A DNA stretch of 64,000 bases from Paracoccus liaowanqingii (GTDB taxonomy: Bacteria > Pseudomonadota > Alphaproteobacteria > Rhodobacterales > Rhodobacteraceae), in contig NZ_CP038439.1 in NCBI RefSeq assembly GCF_004683865.2, positions 1,218,501 through 1,282,500 of the forward strand, in the 5' to 3' direction. Numbering within the stretch: the first letter of the stretch is position 1; each line of letters starts with the position of its first letter. The position numbers and the translations under genes are program-made. This document shows positions 35,895-44,993 of the stretch, one piece after another. Under the pieces are notes generated by a model. That model did not search any database. It saw only the letters and a list, made by a program, of their open reading frames with translations, and was not told the origin of the DNA.

Positions 35895-36905
35895 TCAGAC
35901 GGTGTCGCTCTGTGCGACTAGCTTTCGAAAGTCGCTTTCGCCAAGGATCTGGATGGGGTGGCCGACAGCCTGCATGTCTTTGGCTTTTCGGTGCTTGCTG
36001 CTTCGCGCATCTCCGGCAAGCAGGGACAGATCCTGATCCCCGATGACAAGGTGAGTGGTCTGCCTGGTCACGCCGGCCTTGACCGACATCCCGGCCCGGG
36101 CGGCCAATTCGGCGGCCTCGGTCCGGGACAGGCCAAGCGCGCCCGTGAAAACCACCGTGGAACCGGCCAGGGGCCCTGACGGGTCTCCCGCCATGGTGAT
36201 CGCCGGGGCATAAGTCTTTTTGCGAACCGGCTTGGTCAGGTCCTCGAAGGAAAGACCAAGATGGCGCTCGGCGTGCTGCACGACCATTGCAGCTGCGCGG
36301 GCGTCCTCGCCCGCATCATGGTGGTGGAACCTCAGGTTCAGCGTCCTCTTGAGATTGGCCAGACCGTGCCCGCCATTCCCCTTCAGCTCGGGCCAGGCCC
36401 GCCTGGCGATCATGACGCTGTCGCTCCATCGCAGTTCGGGCACGTCGATGCCACAGGACCTGCAGGCGGCGGTCACCGCCTGCTTGTCGAAATTGCTGTG
36501 CTGGATAAGATGGTGCTGCGTCAGCAGCGGTAGCAAAACCTCCAAGGCGTCTGAAAATCCGGGTGCCTCTGCCACATGATCCGGACCGATGCCGTGAAGC
36601 CGGATGTTGAAGGGATCGAACCGGCTGCGGGGATTGATCAGCATGGAGAATGTCTGGATCTCGTCATCGGGTTGAACGCAGGCTAGGCCGATCTGGCAGA
36701 TGCTTGCGGCATCACTGCATGCTGTTTCCACGTCCAACGCGATAAAGCGGAAGCGTCCCTGGGGGACGTGTTTCGCATGGCCGAAGGACGTTCTGGCAGA
36801 GGCCCGGACGTATCGAGACGAGGATGGTTCAAAACCCTCCGCCCGTCGCGGATCGCGACGCTGCGGCTCAAAGCTGCGTCCGAGAAGCCAGTCAAATAAC
36901 GCCAT
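35895..36905 (-). CDS. DnaQ-type 3'-5' exonuclease with C-terminal BRCT domain
   Basis: 336 aa. Residues ~55-220 are a DEDDh exonuclease: FIALDVETA (first Asp/Glu), LIQHSNFDKQAV (second Asp) and HHHDAGEDARA (final His/Asp). Residues ~245-330 are a BRCT domain (LAGSTVVFTGALGLSRTEAA, KAGVTRQTTHLVIGD). This architecture is found in bacterial exonucleases of unknown repair role. The first ~50 residues are basic and unstructured. Confidence 0.87.
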   Translation of the reverse strand: MALFDWLLGRSFEPQRRDPRRAEGFEPSSSRYVRASARTSFGHAKHVPQGRFRFIALDVETACSDAASICQIGLACVQPDDEIQTFSMLINPRSRFDPFNIRLHGIGPDHVAEAPGFSDALEVLLPLLTQHHLIQHSNFDKQAVTAACRSCGIDVPELRWSDSVMIARRAWPELKGNGGHGLANLKRTLNLRFHHHDAGEDARAAAMVVQHAERHLGLSFEDLTKPVRKKTYAPAITMAGDPSGPLAGSTVVFTGALGLSRTEAAELAARAGMSVKAGVTRQTTHLVIGDQDLSLLAGDARSSKHRKAKDMQAVGHPIQILGESDFRKLVAQSDTV

Positions 36906-37166
36906 TCAAATTCACTCCGCAAATTTGCTGCATCCTAGCCGAAGACGTTGGCAAAGTGAGACACTTGTTTGCGCGGCTCGATAGTCTTGATGGGCATGCG
37001 GATGGAGGTTGGCAGCCCAGACCTTCTCCGAAGCTTATTCTGCGAAGGTCAATGCCCCACTAGCGGCACTGCCCGTTGTCTTATGCTGCAGCGGGCACCA
37101 ATGACTGGTTCCGTGATGCTGCAGCATGTCACCCAACAGGAGCCATCCGTCAGCTATGGGCCGTCC

Positions 37167-38093
37167 TCAGAACGGCTTATCCTCCCGCGCCGGCTGTGCA
37201 GTAGCCAAGGCATACTGCCCCGGTGGCTGGCCGATCTCGCGGGCGAATGCTGTGTTGAACGCGCTGGCTGAGCCATAACCCAAGGACGCACCGATCTCGG
37301 CCAAGCTTCCATCGCGGCGGCGCAGTCGGTCCTTGGCGAGGCTCATCCGCCAGCCTGTCAAATAGGTCATCGGCGTGCGGCCGACCTCACGCTCGAACCG
37401 CGCGAAGAAGGCCGAGCGCGACAGGCCTGCGGCGCGGGCCAGCTCTGCCACTGTCCAATGCCGGGCCGGATCCGCATGAAGGGTGCGCAAGGCGATGGAC
37501 AGATGCGGATCGCCCAGGCCGCGCAGCAGGCCCGGCGGCGCGGTGATGCCGCCCGTGGCGCGGAAAGCTTCGATCAGCAGGACCTCCAGCAGCCGTTCCA
37601 GCACCACCTCGCGCCCCGGTCGCGTCGCCCGTGCCTCGTCCGCGACCAGCCTGATCAGCATGGCCAGCCGGTCCTCGCCTCGGATGACCACAAGATCGGG
37701 CAGCAGGGTCAGCAGCAACCCGGCATCCCTTGTGCCGAAGGTGCAATGGCCAACCAGCTGCTGCGCCGTGACCGGCAGGTCGGGATCGCCGATGCGGACC
37801 TGTCCGGGGGCGATCAGGACGGGTTCGGTGAACTGCCCGTCGGGCAGCACCGGATCCACGCTTGCCATCGTGAAGCGCCGCGCGGCCGGGATCAGCGCAA
37901 AATCGCCCTCCTCCAGCAGGACAGGCGTCCTGCCGTCGATCTCCAGCATCGCCCGCCCGGCAAGGGTCAGGTTGTAGAAGACGATGCCATCCTCGTCACG
38001 GCGCACCCGCCAGGCGCCCGAGGCGCTGGTGATCTTGGCATAGGGTGCGCCGGGGCGCAGCAGGGTCACGATCTGGGTCAGTGGGTCGGTCAT
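37167..38093 (-). CDS. AraC-family regulator with cupin-like N-terminal domain
   Basis: 308 aa from ATG 38093; the upstream open extension to 38570 overlaps the divergent SDR gene and is not used. N-terminal AraC_binding_6/cupin-type domain (LLEEGDFALIPAARRFTMAS), C-terminal HTH pair (TVAELARAAGLSRSAFFARF, LAEIGASLGYGSASAFNTAF). Divergent from the SDR at 38200, which it probably regulates. Confidence 0.87.
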   Translation of the reverse strand: MTDPLTQIVTLLRPGAPYAKITSASGAWRVRRDEDGIVFYNLTLAGRAMLEIDGRTPVLLEEGDFALIPAARRFTMASVDPVLPDGQFTEPVLIAPGQVRIGDPDLPVTAQQLVGHCTFGTRDAGLLLTLLPDLVVIRGEDRLAMLIRLVADEARATRPGREVVLERLLEVLLIEAFRATGGITAPPGLLRGLGDPHLSIALRTLHADPARHWTVAELARAAGLSRSAFFARFEREVGRTPMTYLTGWRMSLAKDRLRRRDGSLAEIGASLGYGSASAFNTAFAREIGQPPGQYALATAQPAREDKPF

Positions 38094-38199
38094 GCAATAG
38101 TGCCGTTCGGACTGAGGATAAACATTCAAGGACTTTGGATTATAGGACGTCGCGGCGCCGGTGGCTAGATAGGTCGGGCAACAGCGAAAGAACATCGCC

Positions 38200-38952
38200 A
38201 TGCCCACCATCCTGATCACCGGCTGCTCTTCGGGCTTCGGCCTCGACACCGCGCGGCACTTCCTGGCCGAAGACTGGAACGTCATCGCCACGATGCGGAC
38301 CCCGAAGGCCGACCTGCTGCCCGTCTCCGACCAACTGACGATCCTGCCGCTCGACGTCACCGATCCGGCGAGCGTCACCGCCGCCGTTGCGGCTGCGGGC
38401 GACATCGACGTGCTGGTGAACAACGCGGGCATCGGCTGGCTTAACGCCGTCGAGGGCACGCCACTTGCTGTCGTGCGCGACATCTTCGAGACCAACACAA
38501 TCGGCACCATTGCGATGATCCAGGCCGTGCTGCCGCAGTTCCGCACCCGCCGCGCGGGCGTGATCATCAACGTGACCTCCAGCGTGACGCTGAAGAATTA
38601 TGAACTGCTGTCGGTCTATACCGCCAGCAAGGCCGCCGTGAACGCGCTGACCGAGGTGATGGCGCTGGAGCTTGCCCCCTTCGGCATCCGCGCCCATGTC
38701 GTGCTGCCGGGCCAGGCGCCGGGCACCGCTTTTTCCACCAGCGCCCGCGCACGGATAATGCAAGAGGGCGGCTTCCCGGAACCCTATGCAGGAATGGTGC
38801 AGGCGGTCATGGCGCGCGTGACCGACGGGGCCGATGAGGGGAAAACCAGGCCAGAGGATGTGGTCGCCGCGATCTGGCGCGTGGCGACCGACCCCGCCAC
38901 ACCTTTGCGCGTGCCTGCGGGCGCAGATGCGGTGGCCCTGTTCAAGGGCTGA
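38200..38952 (+). CDS. Short-chain dehydrogenase/reductase
   Basis: 250 aa classical SDR. Cofactor motif TGCSSGFG, NNAG at residue ~80, catalytic Ser in NVTSSVTL and YxxxK in YTASKAAVN. The ending residues are not truncated. Substrate unknown. A strong terminator-like hairpin follows at 38964. Paired with the divergent AraC gene. Confidence 0.9.
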   Translation: MPTILITGCSSGFGLDTARHFLAEDWNVIATMRTPKADLLPVSDQLTILPLDVTDPASVTAAVAAAGDIDVLVNNAGIGWLNAVEGTPLAVVRDIFETNTIGTIAMIQAVLPQFRTRRAGVIINVTSSVTLKNYELLSVYTASKAAVNALTEVMALELAPFGIRAHVVLPGQAPGTAFSTSARARIMQEGGFPEPYAGMVQAVMARVTDGADEGKTRPEDVVAAIWRVATDPATPLRVPAGADAVALFKG

Positions 38953-38963
38953 AGCGAAGCGAC

Positions 38964-39012
38964 GAGGCGCGGGCGGCATCGTCGCACCGCGCGCTGACGC
39001 GCCTCTTTCTTT
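38964..39012 (+). terminator. Rho-independent-like terminator after SDR gene
   Basis: GAGGCGCG (38964-38971) pairs with CGCGCCTC (38998-39005), enclosing a GC-rich loop that can fold further, followed by TTTCTTT. Located 12 bases after the SDR stop. Confidence 0.6.
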
Positions 39013-39191
39013 GGCGAAGATGGCGCGGGCCGTTTTTGGTTTTGACGCTGAGGCACGAACGCCCCGTTTCGGGAGGGGGCACCGCAGCTATTGGATGCCC
39101 AATCAGCCGCTGTGGGGCCACCTGCAAGTCCCACTGAGCCCGACCGAGGCAGTGAAGCGATGCAAGACGGCACGGGGAGGTTCACGGCGAC

Positions 39192-40442
39192 CTATGCAGA
39201 CATTCCATGCCTGACGGGTTTTGACCTCAGCGGCGGCACGATGCCGAGCCTCTCAAGGTGGCTGTGCAGCAGAAGGAGCGCCCCCAGGCCGGTCACGGAG
39301 ACGACCAGGGCCGCACCAACCGCCCAGGTCATCGAATACGCAGCGGCGACCCAGGCAAAGAGGAACGGCGCCGACGCCCCAAGCACATTGCGGATTGCCG
39401 CCAGCCGGCCCAGCCGAAGCCCCAGCCCCGAGGCTCCGAAAAGGGCGACGGGGACGGCCCCCCGCACGATGCTGGAAAGCCCGGCGCCAGCGCCAAGAAT
39501 GGCCGCAAAGGCGAAAGCGAGAAGTGAAGCCGGGCCGGGAAGAAGCAAGAGAAGGATCGCCGCAAGGATCGCTGCGGCAGAGAGGATGGCAACAAACAGC
39601 GGATGCCTGTTGCGCCATACCGTCGCATCCATGACGCGGACGACAACCTGCGCCGGGCCCATCACCATGGCTGCGATATAGGCGGCCTCGCCGATGTCCA
39701 GGGATCGCAGGATCTCGACCAGATGCACGGTGACGGCTGACACCGCCATGCCGGTCAGCGCAAAGCCCACCGCCAACAGCTGAAACGCGCGCCGGGCGAC
39801 GGTCGGGCTCATGACCGGCGGTGATGATGGTTTCTGCAGGGAGGTGTCGACCGATGATGTCGAGCCCCCTGACACGGGCACCGCCATCGTCCAGTAATGG
39901 AGGCCAGCACAGAGGCAATGAGAGGCGGCGAAGATGAGCTGCGTTCCGCGCCAGCCGACAGCCTCGATCAGAAACCCGCTGAGGGGCCAGAAGATTGTCG
40001 ATGCGAACCCTGCAATGAGGGTCAGCCGGGTGATGGATTTGCGGGTGTCGGCCGGGTGCTTCTGCGCCAGCATGGCGAAGGCCGCGTCATAAAGGACGGC
40101 AAAGCTGAGAAGCTCGACCAGGATCGTCAGCGCACCGAAGGTCCAGATGCCCGGGGCGAACGCCAGCAACGTCAGAAGCAGCGCCATGCTGAGGCTTCCT
40201 GCCGTCATGACCCGCGCCGCGCCCACCCGATCCAGCAGGCCGCCCAAGGCGGGCGCCGCGAACCCACCCAGCAGAAGACCGACCGAGAAGAGGCCGAACA
40301 GAAATGGCTCTGCCACCCCGAATTCTTGCGCGACAGCGGGGGCGAGGATCGGAAACGCGTAATAGATCGATCCGTAGCCGATGATCTGCGTCACCCCAAG
40401 TGCTGCGACAAGGGGAAGAGGGCGGGGTGAAATCACACGCAT
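39192..40442 (-). CDS. Major facilitator superfamily transporter
   Basis: 416 aa from ATG 40442, which places the first helix (LVAALGVTQIIGYGSIYYAF) right at the N-terminus; the upstream ORF extension of 29 residues is not helical. Twelve membrane helices with a GGLLDRVGAARVM loop between helices 2 and 3. Likely an exporter or organic-acid carrier. No linked gene. Confidence 0.85.
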   Translation of the reverse strand: MRVISPRPLPLVAALGVTQIIGYGSIYYAFPILAPAVAQEFGVAEPFLFGLFSVGLLLGGFAAPALGGLLDRVGAARVMTAGSLSMALLLTLLAFAPGIWTFGALTILVELLSFAVLYDAAFAMLAQKHPADTRKSITRLTLIAGFASTIFWPLSGFLIEAVGWRGTQLIFAASHCLCAGLHYWTMAVPVSGGSTSSVDTSLQKPSSPPVMSPTVARRAFQLLAVGFALTGMAVSAVTVHLVEILRSLDIGEAAYIAAMVMGPAQVVVRVMDATVWRNRHPLFVAILSAAAILAAILLLLLPGPASLLAFAFAAILGAGAGLSSIVRGAVPVALFGASGLGLRLGRLAAIRNVLGASAPFLFAWVAAAYSMTWAVGAALVVSVTGLGALLLLHSHLERLGIVPPLRSKPVRHGMSA

Positions 40443-40896
40443 CGGACATCGGTCCCATTCGATAGGGGCTGGGATTCCGGTGATTTGTCTTGAGGCGCTA
40501 CCGGTCCTGTCACTGAGCGGCGCATGCATCGGCTGGCCGACCGATAACGGACCAGCCGCCGGGCCGTGCCGAAAGACGTGAAGCGCGCATTGCTAACTGT
40601 CACCAATGCGCGGCTTAATCCGGCGTCGCCGCCTCTCCGCATGGTGGCCGTCGCGCGAAAGTGCATCCATGGCAGAGAGGCGTATAGTGGCTGCACAGGA
40701 ACGGCGGGGTAAATCAGATCACACCGGTCTTGGTCCCCATGCGCAAGAGACCGAACGCCGACGCCGTAACGGAGGCATGACGGCGACTTGTTCGCCAGCC
40801 GTTCACAGCAGCGGATTGCGGTTGTCACCGCCATTCGATCAATCCTCCAGATAGGTTGCCCCACGCCCATTCCTGTCGCACCACGAGCACTGACTG
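40443..40896. other. Intergenic gap between MFS and phnA genes
   Basis: 454 bases, no protein with family features in either strand. Contains no clear terminator for phnA. Possible decayed mobile DNA but not identifiable. Confidence 0.3.
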
Positions 40897-42123
40897 TCAG
40901 ACCATGCCGACTGCGGTGATCCACGCATCGTAGTTGCGCAATGTCGTCGAATTCTGATGCGAACCCATCGGGCCATTTACGATAAACGGCACGACCTGTT
41001 CATCGAGTCCGCCGTGAGAGCGCAGCGGAACGTCGAGGCCTGTTAGGTCGTGCTCCTCCTCCGCCGTGCCAATCGCCTTGCCGGCGACGCAGGTCACGAC
41101 GAGATCGCCGATGCGGTCTGCGGGCAGATCAAACCTGGCGCATGCTTCACGACGCGTGAGCACCTGATCCATGCCCTCGATCCTAGCCAGAGCGTCGGCG
41201 ACGACGACAGGATCGACATCCGAAGGCACATGGATCGTTGCAAAAGCTCCCAGTGCGCCGTGATGGGCGACATAGGGGTCGGTGATCGGCAGGATGACCC
41301 TCGCCCTGCCGTGTCCCAAAAGGCCTTCCAACAGCGGATTGAGGTAGATGACGTCAGGACGCCCATCGGGCGTATGCTTGGCCTTCATGCCGTGATCGGC
41401 GGTCAGCACCAGGCGAATATTCTGAGCGACAAGCCGGGCAATCGCGTCATCGACCTCTGCCATGAATGCGTTGGCTTCCGCCGTTCCCGGGGCGTGCTTG
41501 TGCTGGATATAGTCCGACGTAGACAGATAGAGGATGTCCGGACGGCTTTCCTCCATAAGCTTCACCCCCGCTTTCAGCACGAAGATCGACAGATCTCCCG
41601 AGTATACGGCGGGAACCGGCAGTCCAAGCCAGTTCGCGGCATCATCCAGACCGTTGATCGCGCCCACCGCCATGTCCGCTTTTTCCGCCGAGAAGCAGAT
41701 GGCACCGGCGGCGCAATCCAGCCCCGCACCCAGCAACTCGCGCAACTTGTCCTTGGCGGTCACCACGGCAACCTTTGCCCCTGCCTTCTGAAAGCCGGCG
41801 AAGATGGTCGGTGCGCGCAGGAACTCGACCGAGTTCATCATGACCGCCTCGCCGGTTTGGGGATTGAGGAAGAAATTGCCGCAAATGCCGTGGACCGAAG
41901 ACGGTGCGCCGGTCGCGATGGACAGGTTGTTCGGGTTCGTGAAACTCGGCATGGCCGAACGCGCCAGTGTCCGCGTTCCACCGGCGATGACCTTGGCCAA
42001 CGCGGGCATGACTCCGGCGTCGATCGCTTCGTCAATATAGTCAGGCTCGCAGCCATCGAGGCAGATCACCACAGCGGGCTTTTGCGGCATCGCATAGTCG
42101 CGGTCGTTAATTTGGATCGTCAT
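40897..42123 (-). CDS. phnA: Phosphonoacetate hydrolase
   Basis: 408 aa alkaline-phosphatase-superfamily enzyme that hydrolyses the C-P bond of phosphonoacetate to acetate and phosphate. ATG 42123 puts the metal ligand Asp (CLDGCEPDYID) at residue 23 and the nucleophile Thr (PSFTNPNN) at 62, six less than I recall for the characterised Pseudomonas enzyme. Other ligands are visible in TSDYIQHKHAPG, LTADHGMKAKH and RSHGG. Last gene of the phnM-phnF-phnA run, 11 bases after phnF. Confidence 0.9.
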   Translation of the reverse strand: MTIQINDRDYAMPQKPAVVICLDGCEPDYIDEAIDAGVMPALAKVIAGGTRTLARSAMPSFTNPNNLSIATGAPSSVHGICGNFFLNPQTGEAVMMNSVEFLRAPTIFAGFQKAGAKVAVVTAKDKLRELLGAGLDCAAGAICFSAEKADMAVGAINGLDDAANWLGLPVPAVYSGDLSIFVLKAGVKLMEESRPDILYLSTSDYIQHKHAPGTAEANAFMAEVDDAIARLVAQNIRLVLTADHGMKAKHTPDGRPDVIYLNPLLEGLLGHGRARVILPITDPYVAHHGALGAFATIHVPSDVDPVVVADALARIEGMDQVLTRREACARFDLPADRIGDLVVTCVAGKAIGTAEEEHDLTGLDVPLRSHGGLDEQVVPFIVNGPMGSHQNSTTLRNYDAWITAVGMV

Positions 42124-42134
42124 GTCATGGTCCC

Positions 42135-42893
42135 TTAGTTTGCGATTTTCAGAACAAGCTCCACGGCTGTCAGCGGCCATGTTCCCCGGTTGAATTCAAT
42201 GAGAGCCCCGTCGCGCGCGGCGTTGATCGCCACGCTGCGCAGAACAGGGGTATCAGGTGTCAGGCGCAGTGCCTCGGCCTCGGCCAGCGTCGCGAAGCCT
42301 CCACTGACCCGGGTTTCGGCGCGGCGGTAATCTTCAATTCCATGAGCGACATAGGCATCGCGGACGGATTGTCCCGGCGCGTAGGCCGCATCAAAGTCAG
42401 GAAAAATGGCCTCTGGGAAGGTCTTGTCGCTGAAATAGACGGGCGCATCGTCAACCATCCGGACGCGCGACAGACGGATCACCGGTGCGTCGGGCGCCAG
42501 TCCAAGTGCTTGTCCCTCTTCGGCATCCGCGATCTGCCGCGAGACCGAAAGCGTCTGTGTGCTGACCTTCGCACCGGGTGCGAGCCCGTCTGCAAAGCGC
42601 TTGCCGTGATCGACACGGTAGGTCAGCGGGATCGGCCGGACAAAGATGCCAACCCCCTTGCGGGCCTGTAGGAGGCCCTCTTGCTGAAGTCGCGTCAGCG
42701 CGCGGCGCATAGTCACGCGCGTCACGCCAAACGCATCGGCCATCTGATGTTCGCCGGGAAGGCGGTCGGCCAAGCGCCGGTCAAGACAGGCCGCTTTTAT
42801 CCGGTCTGCAATCTGCTGCCAGATCGAGGCTTCGGTGCGCGCTTCGAACGGCGCATCGGCCAGTTCGGCGATGACGGCAGCTGTGTCAGTCAA
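42135..42893 (-). CDS. phnF: PhnF-type GntR regulator of phosphonate genes
   Basis: 252 aa if translation starts at TTG 42893, which lies inside the end of phnM and is preceded by GGAAAGGAAG; the ORF from 43163 runs through phnM and is an artefact. GntR HTH (HQMADAFGVTRVTMRRALTR) and a C-terminal UTRA effector domain (LIEFNRGTWPLTAVELVLKI). PhnF represses phosphonate operons in related bacteria and senses phosphate or phosphonate intermediates. Start choice is inferred from fit to family length. Confidence 0.82.
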   Translation of the reverse strand: MTDTAAVIAELADAPFEARTEASIWQQIADRIKAACLDRRLADRLPGEHQMADAFGVTRVTMRRALTRLQQEGLLQARKGVGIFVRPIPLTYRVDHGKRFADGLAPGAKVSTQTLSVSRQIADAEEGQALGLAPDAPVIRLSRVRMVDDAPVYFSDKTFPEAIFPDFDAAYAPGQSVRDAYVAHGIEDYRRAETRVSGGFATLAEAEALRLTPDTPVLRSVAINAARDGALIEFNRGTWPLTAVELVLKIAN

Positions 42894-44004
42894 TCTGAAG
42901 CTTCCTTTCCCCTGCGATAAAAACGGCCCGAACGCGTCGGGTGGCGGGACAAACGGCGATGATGTCGGCCCGGAGCCCTGTTTCGATCCGACCGCGATCG
43001 GACAGCCCTGCAGCCTCGGCTGCCGATGCCGAAACACAATCCCAGGAAGACGCAAATGACTGTCCATGATCAGCCAGCACAAATGCCGCCCGAAGCTGCG
43101 CCGGGTAGTAGTAGTCCGAGGCGAGAACGGTCCCCAAACCCATCGCAATTGCCGGGCCTGCATCGACCGCTTTATTGTGGCTGCCGCCGCGCAGCACGTT
43201 CGGCGCGCCGAAGACCACGTGCTCGCCCAAACGACGCGCCTCGATGGCGGTGTCTTGGCTCATCGGAAATTCTGAGACTTTGATCCCAAGTGCGCGGTTC
43301 TCTTCGCGCATCGCTGGCGACGTTTCGTCATGCGCGAACATGGGCATCCCGGCTGTTTGCGCCGCTGTGATCATCCGCATCACGGCATCCGGAACCTCAA
43401 CCGCGCGCTCTGCCATCGCGGCAAGGCGGGTGACGCAATCGTCAGGCGTGAGGCCACTGCGCTCGGCCATGCGGACGATCTTGCGCGCCGAGGGTGGCAG
43501 GCCGAGATGGGCCAGGGTGTGATCATTCAGCGAAAATACACATCCCGAGAGCTGCGCGAACCAGCTTGCAACTTCGTCCGCGGCGTCCACCGCGAAGCTC
43601 TCCCATCGAAAGTTGATGCGGGTGTCGCAAGAGAGCTGCGCAGTTTGCAGCGCCTCGACGAAGGCGCCTGCCGTGGCAACGCTGCGCAAACCAGGTTCCC
43701 AGCTGATGGTCAGGCCGTGAAAGGCGGTGGTGATGCCGTTCGCAAGCATCTGCCGGTCCGCCTCTTCCAAGGCCAACGGCAGGGGGAAAGTCACGCCGGG
43801 CCGCGGCATCACGATGCGCTCGACCGCGTCGCCGTGGACATCCACGATGCCAGGTAAAATCCACAGGCCGCGCGCATTGAAGATCTGAGGGGCAGTTGCC
43901 TCTTGTGCGATGACGCCACCTGACAGGTGCAGGTCACCCTGTTTGAGCATGCCGTCACGCAGAACGGTCCCGCCGCTCAATATCCAGTTCGCCGCATCAA
44001 GCAT
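42886..44004 (-). CDS. phnM: PhnM-type amidohydrolase (alpha-D-ribose 1-methylphosphonate 5-triphosphate diphosphatase-like)
   Basis: 372 aa. Amidohydrolase features: LPGIVDVHGDAVERIVMPRP with the metal HxD, GITTAFHGLT, FSLNDHTLAHLG and SDYYYPAQLRAAF near the end. PhnM in the C-P lyase pathway removes pyrophosphate from the ribosyl triphosphate intermediate. No phnGHIJKL genes are in the window, so it is an orphan here; either the lyase is elsewhere or this homologue has another substrate. Divergent from phnDCE. Confidence 0.85.
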   Translation of the reverse strand: MLDAANWILSGGTVLRDGMLKQGDLHLSGGVIAQEATAPQIFNARGLWILPGIVDVHGDAVERIVMPRPGVTFPLPLALEEADRQMLANGITTAFHGLTISWEPGLRSVATAGAFVEALQTAQLSCDTRINFRWESFAVDAADEVASWFAQLSGCVFSLNDHTLAHLGLPPSARKIVRMAERSGLTPDDCVTRLAAMAERAVEVPDAVMRMITAAQTAGMPMFAHDETSPAMREENRALGIKVSEFPMSQDTAIEARRLGEHVVFGAPNVLRGGSHNKAVDAGPAIAMGLGTVLASDYYYPAQLRAAFVLADHGQSFASSWDCVSASAAEAAGLSDRGRIETGLRADIIAVCPATRRVRAVFIAGERKLQID

Positions 44005-44024
44005 CGCCGTCTCCGTCAGTCATA

Positions 44025-44076
44025 CGCATGTCATGCGAACCGTCTATCAGGCGTTTGTGACATCGCTGTGTATACA
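44025..44076. promoter_or_regulatory. Palindromic sites in phnM-phnD divergent promoter
   Basis: CGCATG (44025-44030) T CATGCG (44032-44037) is a perfect 6-1-6 inverted repeat; TGTATACA at 44069-44076 is a second perfect palindrome. Both lie in the 94-bp gap between the divergent operons and are candidate PhnF or PhoB-linked sites; no proof in sequence. Confidence 0.45.
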
Positions 44077-44098
44077 GCAATCCCCTTGGAGAAAAGCT

Positions 44099-44947
44099 AT
44101 GATCCGCTCAGCCCTGACCGCCGCCACTTTGTTTCTGGCAACCCCAGCCCTCGCAGAGACCGTCCGCTTTGCCGTCACCGACATCGACGGGATGGAGACG
44201 ATGGAACAGGAATTCGGAGCTTTCGAAGCCGCGCTGGAAGCCGCGACCGGATATGATGTCGAATTGTTCCCGGTGTCGTCTCGAACCGCCGCCGTAGAAG
44301 CGATCAATCAAGAGCAGGTCGACCTGATTTTGACCGGACCCGCCGAATACGTCGTCATCAAAGAGCTGACCGCCCCCGAAATCGTCGCGGCCTGGCAGCG
44401 CCCCAACTATTATGCCCAGATCGTCACCCTCGCGAAGGGAGACGTGCGCAGCGTCGAGGACCTGCGCGGCGAGCGCGTCACCTTCGGGGCAGTCGGATCC
44501 ACGTCCCAGCATATCGGGCCGGCCCAGGTCCTTGCCGACCTTGGGCTTGAATACGCCACCGACTACCAGCCCGAGATCATTTCCCGCAACGTCGCCATCG
44601 AGGCGCTGGTGCGCGGCGATGTCGCCGCTGTCGGGATGAGCGAGGCGCATCTGCAATCCATCCGCGACGCATTTCCGGACCAGGCCTTCACGGTCATCGC
44701 CCGTGGCCGCGATCTGCCCAACGACGTGCTGCTTGCCCGCAGCGGGATCGATGCCGACATGCTGGCAAAGCTGCGCGATGTCTTCCAAACTCAGGGCGCA
44801 GACCTGATGGCCGCAATCCTGCAAGGCGACGACAACAAGAAATACGAGGGCGGCTTCTTTCTGACAGACGTCGCCGACAGCGACTATGACTACGTCCGCG
44901 CCATGTATGCGACGGTCGGCGTCGATATGGCCCAGTTCATCGAGTGA
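44099..44947 (+). CDS. phnD: Phosphonate ABC transporter substrate-binding protein
   Basis: 282 aa. ATG 44099 follows GGAG by eight bases. Signal peptide ends at ALA-E (residue ~19). PhnD signatures: VRFAVTDIDG at the mature N-terminus, DLILTGPAEYVVIKE and VTFGAVGSTSQHIGPAQVLA. Mature protein binds phosphonates in the periplasm; phosphonoacetate is the likely ligand because phnA is adjacent. Hairpin at 44954 follows. Confidence 0.9.
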   Translation: MIRSALTAATLFLATPALAETVRFAVTDIDGMETMEQEFGAFEAALEAATGYDVELFPVSSRTAAVEAINQEQVDLILTGPAEYVVIKELTAPEIVAAWQRPNYYAQIVTLAKGDVRSVEDLRGERVTFGAVGSTSQHIGPAQVLADLGLEYATDYQPEIISRNVAIEALVRGDVAAVGMSEAHLQSIRDAFPDQAFTVIARGRDLPNDVLLARSGIDADMLAKLRDVFQTQGADLMAAILQGDDNKKYEGGFFLTDVADSDYDYVRAMYATVGVDMAQFIE

Positions 44948-44953
44948 CCGGAT

Positions 44954-44973
44954 GCGGGGCCGCAAGGCCCCGC
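44954..44973 (+). promoter_or_regulatory. Intercistronic hairpin after phnD
   Basis: GCGGGGCC (44954-44961), loop GCAA (GNRA tetraloop), GGCCCCGC (44966-44973): perfect 8-bp stem in the 46-bp gap before phnC, no T-run. Fits an mRNA-stabilising or attenuating element. Confidence 0.65.
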
Positions 44974-44993
44974 TGACCCGTTGGGGAAGCACC

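Noticed and set aside
37167..38570. N-terminal extension of the AraC gene
   Set aside because: Runs antisense to the SDR gene; the start at 38093 gives a normal family length.
40433..40924. 163-residue minus-strand ORF between MFS and phnA
   Set aside because: Overlaps both flanking genes and has no recognisable domain.
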